Part shown: piece after piece, positions 16,478-25,985 of the stretch
Numbering within the stretch: position 1 is the first letter of the stretch
Layout of the letters: every line of letters starts with the position of its first letter
Origin: Saliniramus fredricksonii
Lineage (GTDB): Bacteria > Pseudomonadota > Alphaproteobacteria > Rhizobiales > Beijerinckiaceae
Length of the DNA stretch: 64,000 nucleotides
Assembly: GCF_900094735.1 (NCBI RefSeq)
Contig: NZ_FMBM01000001.1
Span: 248,001-312,000 of the forward strand
Reading direction: 5' to 3'
Made by a program: the position numbers and the translations under genes
Notes under the pieces: generated by a model
Seen by the model: only the letters and a program-made list of their open reading frames with translations
Told to the model about the DNA's origin: nothing
The model's database searches: none

Positions 16478-17500
16478 TCAGCAGATCGCGCCGGTCGGAT
16501 CCCTGTAATCAGTCTCGCCGGCGAGCATGGCCCAGATCATACGCGCCATTTTGTTCGCCAGTGCGATGGCGACCAGTTTGCGTGGTTTGCGTGCGAGCAT
16601 GCGCGATAACCACGATCCCGGTCGGCCACCGTGCCGGCCCCTCCAATGCACGACAGACATGGCGCCGATGATCAGCAGGCGTCGAATATCGCGCTGACCC
16701 ATCTTGGAAGTGCGGCCAAGCTTCTGCTTGCCACCGGAGGAGTGCTGTCGTGGAACGAGGCCAAGCCACGCTGCAAAATCGCGACTACGGCGGAATTCCC
16801 GCATCGCCGGTGCAAAGGATGCAATCGCCATGGCGCAGACCGGGCCGATTCCCGGCATGGTCTGCAGCCGGCGTGCTGTGCTGTTTTCCCTGGCTGCAGT
16901 TGTGATCCGCTTGTCCAGCTTGCCGATCTCGTCGCTGATCTGAGCAATCTGATCGAGGTAAAGCCGCCCGAGATCGCGAACCAGGTCCGGAAGCGTGTCC
17001 TGATCGAGACAGGCAGCAAAGCGAGCGATATTCCCAACGCCTTGACCGATGATGATGCCGTGCTCAGCAAGATGCCCGCGTAGTGCATTCACCAGACGGG
17101 TTCGCTGGCCGACCAGCAGGTCCCGGGTGCGGAACAGCATCGCCCGGGCTTGTTGGTCCGCGGTCTTCACCGCAACGGTACGCATGGTCGGACGCTGTGC
17201 TGCTTCCGCCACGGCCTCAGCATCAGCGGCATCGTTTTTTTGCCGCTTGACGAAGGGCTTCACGTAAATGGGCGGGATCAGCCGCACTTCATGACCCAGA
17301 CGGGAGAGCTCACGACCCCAATAGTGCGCCGTTGCGCATGCCTCCATCGCCACCACACAAGGCGGCAGCGACGCCATGAACTTCGCAAACTGCGCCCGTG
17401 ACAGCTTCTTGCGGAACAGCACCTGTCCATCAGCCGTTGCCCCATGAACCTGGAGAACCTGCTTTGCCAGGTCGACGCCAACGATGCTAATCTCACCCAT
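16478..17500 (-). CDS. IS110-family recombinase (IS1111 subgroup)
   Basis: A 340-residue protein with the N-terminal RuvC-like DEDD domain (SIVGVDLAKQVLQVHG, with first Asp; AMEACATAHYWGREL, Glu; QKNDAADAEAVAEAA, Asp-Ala-Asp) and the C-terminal Transposase_20 domain containing the serine region (LQTMPGIGPVCAMAIASF, FAAWLGLVPRQHSSGGKQ). It catalyses RNA-guided recombination of its element in characterised relatives. The ATG at 17500 is preferred because AGGAGG sits about six bases upstream; an ATG at 17539 is in frame but lacks such a site. The frame is intact, so the element may be mobile. Confidence 0.9.
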   Translation of the reverse strand: MGEISIVGVDLAKQVLQVHGATADGQVLFRKKLSRAQFAKFMASLPPCVVAMEACATAHYWGRELSRLGHEVRLIPPIYVKPFVKRQKNDAADAEAVAEAAQRPTMRTVAVKTADQQARAMLFRTRDLLVGQRTRLVNALRGHLAEHGIIIGQGVGNIARFAACLDQDTLPDLVRDLGRLYLDQIAQISDEIGKLDKRITTAARENSTARRLQTMPGIGPVCAMAIASFAPAMREFRRSRDFAAWLGLVPRQHSSGGKQKLGRTSKMGQRDIRRLLIIGAMSVVHWRGRHGGRPGSWLSRMLARKPRKLVAIALANKMARMIWAMLAGETDYRDPTGAIC

Positions 17501-17584
17501 GGATGCCTCCTCCTTCTGTGATGACTTCAGCATCACCATTTTGGCACATTGCGATGCCGTCGGGTGGGGGCATCCACTCCATCA

Positions 17585-18220
17585 ATAGTGACTGTCACCC
17601 CTGATCAGGATCCGGGTATGGGGCCAGTGCCGGCGGATTGACCGGACGAAACGACCCTCGTCATCGAACACCACGATCGGCTGGAAGCCGTATGCATCGT
17701 GATGCGCGTTGAACAGCCGCAATTGCTGCTCCCCGTGAACGGTATCGAAGGTGTCGTCGATATCGAGCACGATCTGCGACGGCACTGTCCGGAACGAGCG
17801 GCAATACAGGCCGATCATGGCATGACCCATGGCCAGAAGCATGCGCCGGTCGGGCCGGTTCTCCAGGCGGCAGATTGTTGATTGGGAAGCAAGATCCTCA
17901 TCACAGGGAAGTCTGCCCCCGGCCATCTTGAAGAGGGGATCGGTCCGCAGGCGGGAGGCGTCATTGGCATCTTCATAGCCGGCGGCGATCATGCCCATCC
18001 GGAAGCCGATCATCTCGTCGAGCCTGTGGGAGATCATATCGGGGCGCCGCGGATCATCGATACATGCAGCCAGCGTCGCGGCAACACGCAAGCGCTTGTC
18101 CACCTCCGCCAGAGCGATCAGGCCGCTATCCGATGACAGGCTGCCGCCGTCAAACCGGGCGACGATGGCCTTGCCATTCACGGGTGACAAACCCTCCAGC
18201 GGCAGCGTAGGATCATTCAT
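17585..18220 (-). pseudogene. IS1380-family transposase, N-terminal half
   Basis: This is the 5' half of the same transposase as 15584-16220. It starts at MNDPTLPLEGLSPVNGK (18220; an upstream ATG at 18268 is in frame). It contains GGSLSSDSGLIALAEVD, the first catalytic Asp region DIDDTFDTVHGEQQL, and ends at RILIRGDSHY, where the IS110-type element interrupts it. Without the insertion the frame continues into CAPEVLDWCRAN. As it stands, translation stops at a TGA supplied by the inserted element immediately after DSHY. Confidence 0.85.
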
Positions 18221-18327
18221 GGCGGATGTGGCCTCCGTGAAACTGCAAGATTCGGCGTTAGCACCCAAATCTTACGCTATTTCAACGGCTTGCGCTACAT
18301 CCGCCAGACCTCCGTGCATAATGCGGG

Positions 18328-19722
18328 CTAGCAGCCAGGGATTTTTTTGACCACCTCCCGGAACACATCCCCCCGGTGCTCGAAACTCCGGAACTGGTCG
18401 AATGATGCGCAGGCTGGAGAGAAAAGAATGACCGGCGCCTCATCCGCGCTCGCCTGCGCATCGGCCGCAGCGCGGGCCACCGCTTTCTCGAGGGTACCAC
18501 AGCGCTCATAGGGCACGCGGCCCTCCAGCGTCTGCGCGAAGGCGTCGCTCGCCTCGCCAATCAGATAGGCGCGGGCGACCCGCGGGAAATATTCCGCAAG
18601 ACTGTCAATGCCGCCTTCCTTCGGCTTGCCGCCGAGGATCCACCAGACGCGGTCGAACGAAGCCAGCGCGCGGGCGGTGGATTCCGCGTTGGTCGCCTTG
18701 GAATCGTTGATGAAGGTCAGCCCTTCCGGCCCCGGCACCTCTTCCATGCGATGCGGCAGGCCGGGGAAGGACGGCAGCGCCTGCGCGATCGCAGGCGTGC
18801 TCACCCCCGCATGCCAGCAGGCGGCGCAGGCGAAGGCCGTGTTCTGCGCGTTATGCGCCCCGCGCAGCGTCGATATCCCCTCGAGATCGCCCAGAGCCAG
18901 CGCCGTCTCGACATCCTCGCCGGCATTGCGCGCGAGAACCAGCCCGTCATGCACGAAATAGCCCCAGGGCAGTTCGCGCGTGGCGGATACGGGATAGACA
19001 TCCGCGCCCTCCAGCTGCGACAGTCGGCGCCCGATATCCTCGCAATGTTCGTCGTCACGCCCGATCAGGGCGAGCTTCGCCTTTGCGACGAGCCGCTCCT
19101 TCACGTCCGCGTAGTGCTCCATGGAGCCGTGGCGGTCGATATGGTCCGGCGAGAGATTGAGCAGCAGACCGATCGTCGGGGCGAGAGAGGGCGTCAGATC
19201 GATCTGGTAGGAGGAGATCTCGACCACGTGGAAGCGCGCATCCGCCGGCGGCTCCAGCGAGAGGATCGCCGCGCCGATATTGCCGCCCATCTGCACGTCG
19301 CGGCCCGTCTCGCGCAGGATATGGGCGATCAGCGCCGTGGTGGTGGATTTGCCGTTGGTGCCGGTAATCGCGATGAAGGGCGCATCCGGCGCCAGCTTCG
19401 CCCGCTCGCGGCAGAACAGCTCGATATCGCCGATGATCTCGACCCCCGCCGCCTGCGCCTTCGTGACGCTCCAATGCGGCACGGGATGGGTAAGCGGCAC
19501 GCCGGGCGAGAGTATCAGCGCGGCAAAACCCGCAAAATCCGCCTCGCGCAGATCCGTGATCGGGACGCCTTGCGCCCGCACGGCCTCGACCCGCTCGGCA
19601 TTGTCGTCGAAAGCGTGCACCCGCGCGCCGCCGGCGATCAGCGCGCGGGCGGTGGCGAGCCCCGATCCGCCGAGGCCGAACAGGGCGACGTCGCGCCCGG
19701 CGAAGACGGTCGAGGGGGTCAT
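18328..19722 (-). CDS. murD: UDP-N-acetylmuramoyl-L-alanine:D-glutamate ligase
   Basis: A 464-residue cytoplasmic Mur ligase that adds D-Glu to UDP-MurNAc-L-Ala using ATP. The N-terminal Rossmann-like domain has [20 protein letters not shown]. The ATP loop is [18 protein letters not shown]. The central and C-terminal domains contain [19 protein letters not shown] and [17 protein letters not shown]. It lies 10 bases after mraY in the dcw order. Its TAG stop (18328-18330) is inside the right terminal repeat of the IS1380-family element, so the final residues (KKIPGC) are partly element-encoded. The next genes of the usual cluster (ftsW, murG, murC) are not found downstream. The protein is otherwise complete. 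Confidence 0.93.
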   Translation of the reverse strand: MTPSTVFAGRDVALFGLGGSGLATARALIAGGARVHAFDDNAERVEAVRAQGVPITDLREADFAGFAALILSPGVPLTHPVPHWSVTKAQAAGVEIIGDIELFCRERAKLAPDAPFIAITGTNGKSTTTALIAHILRETGRDVQMGGNIGAAILSLEPPADARFHVVEISSYQIDLTPSLAPTIGLLLNLSPDHIDRHGSMEHYADVKERLVAKAKLALIGRDDEHCEDIGRRLSQLEGADVYPVSATRELPWGYFVHDGLVLARNAGEDVETALALGDLEGISTLRGAHNAQNTAFACAACWHAGVSTPAIAQALPSFPGLPHRMEEVPGPEGLTFINDSKATNAESTARALASFDRVWWILGGKPKEGGIDSLAEYFPRVARAYLIGEASDAFAQTLEGRVPYERCGTLEKAVARAAADAQASADEAPVILFSPACASFDQFRSFEHRGDVFREVVKKIPGC

Positions 19723-19732
19723 GCCGATCTCC

Positions 19733-20818
19733 TCATCTCAGCTTCAGCGTCGCCAGCCCGATCATCGCGAGCACCACGGCGATGATCCAGAAGCGGATCA
19801 CGATCTGCGGCTCGGTCCAGCCCAGCTTCTCGAAATGGTGGTGGATCGGCGCCATCTTGAAGACGCGTTTGCCCGTGAGCTTGTAGGAAGCGACCTGGAT
19901 GATCACCGAGGAAGCCTCCAGCACGAACAGGCCGCCGACGATGGCGAGCACGATCTCGTGCTTCGTCGCCACCGCAATGGTGCCGAGCATGCCGCCGAGC
20001 GCCAGCGAACCGGTATCGCCCATGAAGACCTGGGCGGGCGGGGCGTTGAACCAGAGGAACCCGAGCCCGGCACCGATCAGCGCTCCGCAGATGACGGCGA
20101 GCTCGCCGGTACCGGGCACGAAATGGATCTGCAGATAATTGGCGAAGATCGCATTACCCACGAGATAGGCGATGAAGCCGAAGGTTCCTGCGGCGATCAT
20201 CACCGGCACGATGGCCAGCCCGTCAAGACCATCGGTCAGATTGACGGCATTGCCTGCGCCCACGATCACCAGCGCGCCGAAGACGATGAAGAACCAGCCG
20301 AGATCGATCAACACATCCTTCAGGAAGGGCAGGGCCAGGCTGTTGGAGAGCGGTGGCGCGGCAATCTGCGCGATCGCAATGCAGGCGATCGCGGCGATCG
20401 CAGCCTCGATCGAAAGCCGGTACTTGCCGGAAAAGCCCTTGTGCGATTGCTTGGTGACCTTGAGGTAATCGTCATAGAAGCCGATCGCGCCAAAGCCCAG
20501 CGTGACCAGCAGCACCACCCAGACATAGGCATTGGCGAGATCGGCCCAGAGCAGGGTTGAGACCAGCAACCCGGCGAGAATCATCAAGCCGCCCATGGTC
20601 GGCGTGCCGCGCTTGGTCAGCAGATGTGATTCCGGCCCGTCATCGCGGATCGGCTGACCATGCCCCTGCCTCAGGCGCAGGGTGGCGATGATGGCCGGGC
20701 CGAACCAGATCACGAACAGAAACGCCGTCGCCGTCGCCATCCCGGTGCGGAAGGTGATATAGCGCAAGACGTTGAGAACATTCACATAAGCGGCAAAATC
20801 CGCAAGCCAGGTCAGCAT
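19733..20818 (-). CDS. mraY: Phospho-N-acetylmuramoyl-pentapeptide transferase
   Basis: A 361-residue polytopic membrane enzyme that transfers phospho-MurNAc-pentapeptide to undecaprenyl phosphate to form lipid I. Visible family features are the [15 protein letters not shown] signature, the metal-binding [12 protein letters not shown] loop, [13 protein letters not shown], and [14 protein letters not shown]. The final cytoplasmic loop contains [13 protein letters not shown], the HHH motif. About ten hydrophobic segments are apparent, as expected. The gene starts eight bases after the murF stop codon and ends 10 bases before murD, all in one minus-strand transcription unit. Confidence 0.95.
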   Translation of the reverse strand: MLTWLADFAAYVNVLNVLRYITFRTGMATATAFLFVIWFGPAIIATLRLRQGHGQPIRDDGPESHLLTKRGTPTMGGLMILAGLLVSTLLWADLANAYVWVVLLVTLGFGAIGFYDDYLKVTKQSHKGFSGKYRLSIEAAIAAIACIAIAQIAAPPLSNSLALPFLKDVLIDLGWFFIVFGALVIVGAGNAVNLTDGLDGLAIVPVMIAAGTFGFIAYLVGNAIFANYLQIHFVPGTGELAVICGALIGAGLGFLWFNAPPAQVFMGDTGSLALGGMLGTIAVATKHEIVLAIVGGLFVLEASSVIIQVASYKLTGKRVFKMAPIHHHFEKLGWTEPQIVIRFWIIAVVLAMIGLATLKLR

Positions 20819-20826
20819 CGCTCAAA

Positions 20827-22287
20827 CTATCCCTCTTGCGCGAGCGCACTGCCTGTGCCCGCGCGTTTCTTCACCGCCTCGACGATGCGCTCCATGCGGA
20901 TGCCGCGCGATCCCTTGACCATCACGACATCCCCGGCGCGCAGGGCGGCGACCACCACCCCTTCGAGCCCGGTCGCAAGGTTGGCGTAGCCGCCACGGCG
21001 CTCCGGGGGAAGGGCCGCCATCAGATTTTTCATCAGGGGCCCCGCCGCGAAGACGAGATCGACCCCGTTCCCGATCACGGAATGCGCGAGTTCGCCATGC
21101 GCGGCGGGGCCGGAATCGCCCAGTTCCAGCATGTCCCCGAGCACGGCGATGCGCCGCCCGCGAAAGCCGATCTCGGTCTGGCCGAGCGTTTCCAGCGCGG
21201 CGCGCATCGAGGCCGGATTGGCGTTGTAGCTCTCATCAACGAGCAGGAGCTCACCGCCATTGAACGCAAGAAGGTCACGCGCCCCGCGCCCCGTCGGCGG
21301 CGTCAGATCGCCCAGTGCCAGGGCCGCGAGCGCCAGATCGAGCCCCAGCGCGTGAATCGCCGCGACGAGGCCGAGCGAATTGATCGCCACATGCCGCCCG
21401 ACCATGCCGACGCGATAGGTCAACGGCGTCTCGAAGACACGGGCATCAACGATGGTCATGTCCTGCTTCGCGATGATGCGCAAGGCACGCACATCCGCCC
21501 CCTCGCTCTCGCCGAAACAGACGACGCGCCCGGCATCGGAGGCGAGCGCATGCGCGCGCAGGCGCTCGAAATGCGGATTGTCGCGGTTGATCACGGCGAC
21601 ACCGCCCGGTTCCAGCCCGAGGAAGATCTCGCCCTTGGCGTCGGCGATGCCCGAGACGGAATGAAAATGCTCGATATGCACCGCCTCCACGGTCGTCACG
21701 ATGGCCACATCCGGGCGCACCATGCGCGCCAGCGGGGCGATCTCGCCGGCATGGTTCATGCCGATCTCGAACACGCCGTATTGCGTATCACGCGGCATGC
21801 GCGCCAGCGTCAGGGGCACACCCCAATGGTTGTTGTAGGAAGCCGCAGAGGCATGCGTCCTGCCCGAGCGCGACAGCAGCAGCCGCATTGCCTCCTTCGA
21901 GCCGGTCTTGCCGACGGAGCCGGTAATGGCGATGATCCGCGCATCCGAGCGCGCCCGCGCCGCCCGCCCGAGATCCTCCATCGCGGTGAGCGTATCGGGC
22001 ACGACGAAGAGCGCGCCGGGAAGGCTCTCGCAGGCGGTAGCCAGCGCCTCGGCCCTGTCGCGCGCGATCACGGCGGCAGCAGCGCCTTTCTCCAGGGCCT
22101 GGACCACGAAGTCATGTCCGTCGCGCGCGTCACCGGTGATGGCGAAGAACAGATCACCCGGTTTCAGGCTGCGCGTGTCGATGGAGATACCCTCGATGCG
22201 CGCAGGCAGCGGACCGATGCTGCGCGCCTGCATCGCCGCGCACGCTTCCTCGCCTGTCCATAGCGGCATCGATTGGGCATTCATCAT
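20827..22287 (-). CDS. murF: UDP-N-acetylmuramoyl-tripeptide:D-alanyl-D-alanine ligase
   Basis: A 486-residue Mur ligase that adds D-Ala-D-Ala to the UDP-MurNAc tripeptide, the last cytoplasmic step of the precursor. The N-terminal substrate domain contains ISIDTRSLKPGDLFFAI. The ATP loop is AITGSVGKTGSKEAMRLLL. The family motifs YNNHWGVPLTLARMP and VDESYNANPASMRAALETL follow. It starts 24 bases after murE and ends eight bases before mraY. The start MMNAQSMPLW at 22287 is accepted; a second ATG follows immediately. Confidence 0.94.
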   Translation of the reverse strand: MMNAQSMPLWTGEEACAAMQARSIGPLPARIEGISIDTRSLKPGDLFFAITGDARDGHDFVVQALEKGAAAAVIARDRAEALATACESLPGALFVVPDTLTAMEDLGRAARARSDARIIAITGSVGKTGSKEAMRLLLSRSGRTHASAASYNNHWGVPLTLARMPRDTQYGVFEIGMNHAGEIAPLARMVRPDVAIVTTVEAVHIEHFHSVSGIADAKGEIFLGLEPGGVAVINRDNPHFERLRAHALASDAGRVVCFGESEGADVRALRIIAKQDMTIVDARVFETPLTYRVGMVGRHVAINSLGLVAAIHALGLDLALAALALGDLTPPTGRGARDLLAFNGGELLLVDESYNANPASMRAALETLGQTEIGFRGRRIAVLGDMLELGDSGPAAHGELAHSVIGNGVDLVFAAGPLMKNLMAALPPERRGGYANLATGLEGVVVAALRAGDVVMVKGSRGIRMERIVEAVKKRAGTGSALAQEG

Positions 22288-22311
22288 CTCAACTCCGCGA
22301 CAGCCTCTTGG

Positions 22312-23802
22312 CTATGAAAGGTTTGCGGCAATGGCCTGCCGGATGGTCTCCTGATCGGAAAACGGCAAGACCTGTTCGCCCACGATCTGGCCCGTTTCAT
22401 GACCCTTCCCGGCCACCACGAGCACGTCGCCTTCGCCAAGCATGGCGACGCCCGCCCGGATCGCCGCGCCGCGATCACCGATCTCTTGCGCATCCGGCGC
22501 CTCGCTGCGAATGGCGGCGCGGATCAGCGTCGGGTCCTCGCTGCGGGGATTGTCATCGGTGATGATGACATGATCGGCGCGTGCGGTCGCGATCCGCCCC
22601 ATGATCGCGCGCTTGCCGGGATCGCGATCACCGCCGCAGCCGAAGATGCAGATCAGCCGCCCGCGCGCGAAGGGACGCAAGGCGTCGAGCGCATGGGCCA
22701 GCGCATCGGGCTTGTGGGCGTAATCGACGACGCAGAGCCCGCCATTGACCTCCCCTACCCGTTCCAGCCGCCCGCTGACGCCGGTGAGCTGCGCAAGCGC
22801 CGCGAAGACGCGTTCAGGATCGCCGCCCGTGGCGATGACGAGGGCGGCGGCGACGAGGGCGTTCTCGATCTGGAAAGTCCCGATCAGCGGGATCGCCAGA
22901 TCATGGCGCCGCCCCGCATGGACGAGACCCACGCCCTGCGCGAAGCCTTGCGTCTCATGCCGCTCGAGCCGGATGAAATCACCCGCAGTGCCCACCGTGA
23001 GCGGGAGGTGGCCAGCGGCGCGGATGGCGGTCATCGCCTCGCGGGCGTAATCGCCATCCGTATTGACGATGGCCGGCGCGCCGATCGGCAAGAGGCTGTC
23101 GAACAGGCGCATCTTGGCCGCGAGATAGGCGTCCATCGTGGGATGATAGTCGAGGTGGTCGCGCCCGAGATTTGTGAAGGCGGCGGCGGCGAGCCGCACG
23201 CCGTCAAGGCGGTGCTGGTCGAGCCCGTGCGAGGAGGCCTCCAGGGCAAGATCGGTAATGCCGCGATCCGTGAGATCCTGGAGCATGCGATGCAGGCCGA
23301 CGGGATCGGGCGTGGTCAGCGCGCCATACTCGGCCCCCTGCCCCGTCACAACGCCGAGCGTGCCCAGGCTCGCCGCCGCATCGCCGAGGGCAAGCCTGAT
23401 CTGGCGCACGAAATCCGCCACCGAAGACTTCCCCGCCGTCCCCGTCACCGCCACGATCCGCTCCGGCTGGCGCGGATAGAAGGCGCAGGCGGCACGCGCC
23501 AGCGCGAGGCGCGGATTGGCGACGCGGCGCCAGGCGATGTCATGGGCAAGATCATCCGGACGCGGCCCCGCCGCCACGATCGCCCGCGCGCCCCGCGCCA
23601 GCGCCTGCGGCACGAAACGCGCGCCATCCGCAATCACGCCGGGTATGGCGAAGAAGGCGAAACCGGGCGCCACGACGCGGCTGTCGGGGGTCAGGCCGGT
23701 GATCTCCAGGGCGTCGAAAGCGTCGCCCGCCGGGCCGAGGAGATCGGCGAGGCGGCGTGATTTCTCTTTCATATGCGCGCCATGCGACGCCGATTCGCTC
23801 AT
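22312..23802 (-). CDS. murE: UDP-N-acetylmuramoyl-L-alanyl-D-glutamate:meso-diaminopimelate ligase
   Basis: A 496-residue Mur ligase that adds the third amino acid of the stem peptide. The ATP loop is VTGTAGKSSVADFVRQIR. The substrate-selecting motif is DNPRSEDP, the DNPR form that recognises meso-diaminopimelate rather than lysine, so the organism has Gram-negative-type peptidoglycan. The domain order of the family is visible: an N-terminal GLTPDSRVVAPGFAFFAIPG, then SSHGLDQHRLDGVR and FTNLGRDHLDYHPTMDAY. It overlaps the ftsI stop codon by four bases (ATGA). A slightly later start (MKEKSRRLADLL, 23772) is possible. Confidence 0.95.
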   Translation of the reverse strand: MSESASHGAHMKEKSRRLADLLGPAGDAFDALEITGLTPDSRVVAPGFAFFAIPGVIADGARFVPQALARGARAIVAAGPRPDDLAHDIAWRRVANPRLALARAACAFYPRQPERIVAVTGTAGKSSVADFVRQIRLALGDAAASLGTLGVVTGQGAEYGALTTPDPVGLHRMLQDLTDRGITDLALEASSHGLDQHRLDGVRLAAAAFTNLGRDHLDYHPTMDAYLAAKMRLFDSLLPIGAPAIVNTDGDYAREAMTAIRAAGHLPLTVGTAGDFIRLERHETQGFAQGVGLVHAGRRHDLAIPLIGTFQIENALVAAALVIATGGDPERVFAALAQLTGVSGRLERVGEVNGGLCVVDYAHKPDALAHALDALRPFARGRLICIFGCGGDRDPGKRAIMGRIATARADHVIITDDNPRSEDPTLIRAAIRSEAPDAQEIGDRGAAIRAGVAMLGEGDVLVVAGKGHETGQIVGEQVLPFSDQETIRQAIAANLS

Positions 23803-25577
23803 TGCGTACCCCAGGCCCCCAGCCGGGTCATCAACGGGAAAGGTTGCTCGGGAGGGTTAAACCGCGGCGGGATATCGAGCAAGTGCGCCGTGCGCTTGAT
23901 GATGTTGCCCGCCGTCGGCGCCGCATTCCAGCCCGCCGTGTTGAAGCCGTGCGTGTCCGGCGTCGCCTTGGGCTCGTCCAGAATGGTGAGGAAGAGGTAA
24001 CGCGGGTCGTCCGCTGGCGCGACGGCGAAGAAGGTCGTCAGCAGAACCCCCTCGACATAGCGCCCGTCCACCACCTTCTGGGCGCTGCCCGTCTTGCCGC
24101 CGACGTAAAATCCCGCGATCGCCGAATTGCCGGCGGAGCCGCGTTCGGCATTGAGGCGCATGACATAGCGCATCGCCTCGCTGGTCTCCTCGCTGATCAC
24201 CCGGGTGGCGTCGCGGCGCGCTTCCTCTTCGGAGCGCTTGATGAAGGTCGGCGGGATCATCATGCCGCCATTCACCAGCGCCGCCGTCGCCATGGCCGCC
24301 TGGAGCGGCGCCACCGCGAGCCCGTGCCCGAAGGCGATCGTCGCGGTGTTGATCTCGGTCCAACGGCGCGGCACCAGCGGCGCGGCGTTTTCGGGAAGCT
24401 CCGTCTCCAGCCGCTCCAGCTGGCCGGTGCGGCGCAGGAATTCGCGGTGATGCTCCACCCCCAGCTCCAGCGCCATGCGCGCCGTCCCGATATTGGAAGA
24501 ATGCACGAAGACTTCCGGAACGTTCAGAATACGGTCCTGGCCGCGATAATCGCGAATCCGCTGACGTCCGAATTGCAGTGGAGCGCGGGCATCGAAGGTC
24601 GAATTGATGTCGAACTCGCCGGATTCGAGGGCCATGGCGACCGTCAGCGCCTTCAGGGTCGACCCCATCTCGTAGACGCCGACATTGATGCGGTTGATAT
24701 TGTCCGCTTCCTGCGCCTCGACCGGGTTGTTCGGGTCGAAATCGGGAAGCGAAACCAGCGCGACCACCTCACCAGTGCGCACATCGAGCACCAGCCCTGC
24801 CGCCGCGATGGCACTGAACGCCTCCATGGCCTTCAGGAGCTCGTCGCGCATGGCGTGCTGCACACGCAGATCGAGCGAGAGCTCGACAGCCCGGAGATCA
24901 GCCGCACTCTTCAACAGGCCGACACCTTCGAGATCCTGCAGACCCTGGCCGTCGACCCATTTCTCGATGCCGGCAATGCCCTCATTGTCAATATTCGCAT
25001 AGCCCAGAACATGCGCCGCCGCGAATCCGTTGGGATAGACGCGTTTGTGCTCGGGGAGGAAGCCGACACCGGGAATGCCGAGCCGGTGAACTTCGGCACG
25101 CTGACGCGGCGAGATCTCGCGCTTCACGTAAATGAAGCCACGATCGGTGCTCAGCTGTTCGCGCAGGCGCCGTGAATCGAGATCGTGGAAGACAGTGGTG
25201 AGGAGCTCGGTGGCTTCGTCGGGATCAATGATGTTGCGCGGCTCGGCGAAGACCGAATAGCTCATCACGTCGGTCGCCAGAATCTCGCCGTTGCGATCAA
25301 CGATATCCGGCCGTGCCGTGCCGAGAGACGAAACGGATGCGCGCCGCATCGCCTCCTCATCGTCGGCTGCAATTCCGAGCTGGACCAGCCTGCCGGACAA
25401 GGCTGCGAAGAGGATGGTGAATGCGAAAGCGGCAAGGCCGATCCGGGCACGCCCCTTGTCGCCGCGCAGGCGAAACAGTTCCCGCAATCCGGCAATGAAC
25501 CCGCCGAACAGGCCACCCGGCGGCTCGCCCTCGGCAAGCGCCTCGGATTCGCTCTGGTCACGATCGGGACTGGACAC
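23799..25577 (-). CDS. ftsI: Division-specific peptidoglycan transpeptidase (penicillin-binding protein 3)
   Basis: A 592-residue inner-membrane class B PBP that crosslinks septal peptidoglycan with FtsW. A cytoplasmic N-tail (about 40 residues, acidic then basic) precedes one membrane segment (IGLAAFAFTILFAALSGRLV). The dimerisation module includes RPDIVDRNGEILATDV. The transpeptidase motifs are all present: S306-T-L-K309 in MGSTLKAL, SSN in FVHSSNIGTARM, and KTG in VGGKTGSAQKVV. It lies six bases after ftsL and overlaps murE by four. The first residues, MSSPDRDQSESEAL, make an unusually acidic start but are in frame. Confidence 0.94.
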   Translation of the reverse strand: MSSPDRDQSESEALAEGEPPGGLFGGFIAGLRELFRLRGDKGRARIGLAAFAFTILFAALSGRLVQLGIAADDEEAMRRASVSSLGTARPDIVDRNGEILATDVMSYSVFAEPRNIIDPDEATELLTTVFHDLDSRRLREQLSTDRGFIYVKREISPRQRAEVHRLGIPGVGFLPEHKRVYPNGFAAAHVLGYANIDNEGIAGIEKWVDGQGLQDLEGVGLLKSAADLRAVELSLDLRVQHAMRDELLKAMEAFSAIAAAGLVLDVRTGEVVALVSLPDFDPNNPVEAQEADNINRINVGVYEMGSTLKALTVAMALESGEFDINSTFDARAPLQFGRQRIRDYRGQDRILNVPEVFVHSSNIGTARMALELGVEHHREFLRRTGQLERLETELPENAAPLVPRRWTEINTATIAFGHGLAVAPLQAAMATAALVNGGMMIPPTFIKRSEEEARRDATRVISEETSEAMRYVMRLNAERGSAGNSAIAGFYVGGKTGSAQKVVDGRYVEGVLLTTFFAVAPADDPRYLFLTILDEPKATPDTHGFNTAGWNAAPTAGNIIKRTAHLLDIPPRFNPPEQPFPLMTRLGAWGTQ

Positions 25578-25583
25578 GGGAGA

Positions 25584-25985
25584 TCACCTCGTCGAACCGG
25601 TGGTGGTGGGAGTGGAGACCGCAGGGCGCGCTGTCCGGCCGGGCGTTGCGGTGGGCTCGGCGAGACCGAGCGCCTCGAGCTTGAGGGCGATCCCGTCATC
25701 GCGTTCACCGCGCTCAGGCAGGTCCGAGAAGCGGGTGATGCGGCGCGGATCCATCTCGACGATATCGTCGAGATGGCGCTCGGCCAGCGCCTGTACCCGG
25801 TCGGGCCGGTTGAGCAGGGTCCATTCCGCGCGCAGTACCGCGATGGCCGCACGCTCGCGGTCGACATCGGCCTGCAGGCGCGCGAGCTGCTCGGCCTGGA
25901 CGATCGATTCATACTTGATCGTATAGGCATAACCCGCCGATCCGATCAGCGCCGCAATCGCCACGACATGGCTCAGACGGATCAT
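25584..25985 (-). CDS. ftsL: Cell division protein FtsL
   Basis: A 133-residue bitopic protein. The N-terminal membrane segment ([19 protein letters not shown]) is followed by a coiled-coil-like helix ([20 protein letters not shown]) and the alphaproteobacterial motif [16 protein letters not shown]. The tail after residue ~90 is low-complexity ([18 protein letters not shown]). It should form the FtsQLB subcomplex that activates FtsWI. It overlaps the end of rsmH by four bases and precedes ftsI by six. The assignment relies on size, topology and position, because FtsL sequences diverge strongly. Confidence 0.88.
   Translation of the reverse strand: MIRLSHVVAIAALIGSAGYAYTIKYESIVQAEQLARLQADVDRERAAIAVLRAEWTLLNRPDRVQALAERHLDDIVEMDPRRITRFSDLPERGERDDGIALKLEALGLAEPTATPGRTARPAVSTPTTTGSTR

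Larger units (their letters stand above)
16221..17584 (-). mobile_element. IS110/IS1111-type element inserted in the IS1380 transposase gene
   Basis: The 1364-bp insertion is inferred from the restored host frame: minus-strand CACTAT on one side joins TGCGCTCCCGAG on the other, giving DSHY-C-APEVLDWC. A TG dinucleotide can be assigned to either end, so the limits float by two bases. Subterminal inverted repeats GGATGCCCCC (16226-16235) and GGGGGCATCC (17566-17575) lie just inside the ends, as in the IS1111 subgroup. Confidence 0.85.
15404..18331 (-). mobile_element. IS1380-family element split by an IS110-type element
   Basis: The outer ends are imperfect inverted repeats: CTAGCCGCCTTTATGCATCG at the left (+ strand from 15404) and CTAGCCCGCATTATGCACGG at the right (minus strand from 18331). 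The two transposase halves lie inside on the minus strand. Subtracting the inner insertion leaves about 1.56 kb, a normal size for the family. No matching target duplication is seen (TGCG on the left, CAGC on the right), which suggests rearrangement after insertion. Confidence 0.8.

Noticed and set aside
15404-18331. IS1380 element with a normal target-site duplication
   Set aside because: The bases flanking the two terminal repeats (TGCG and CAGC) do not match under either plausible end assignment.
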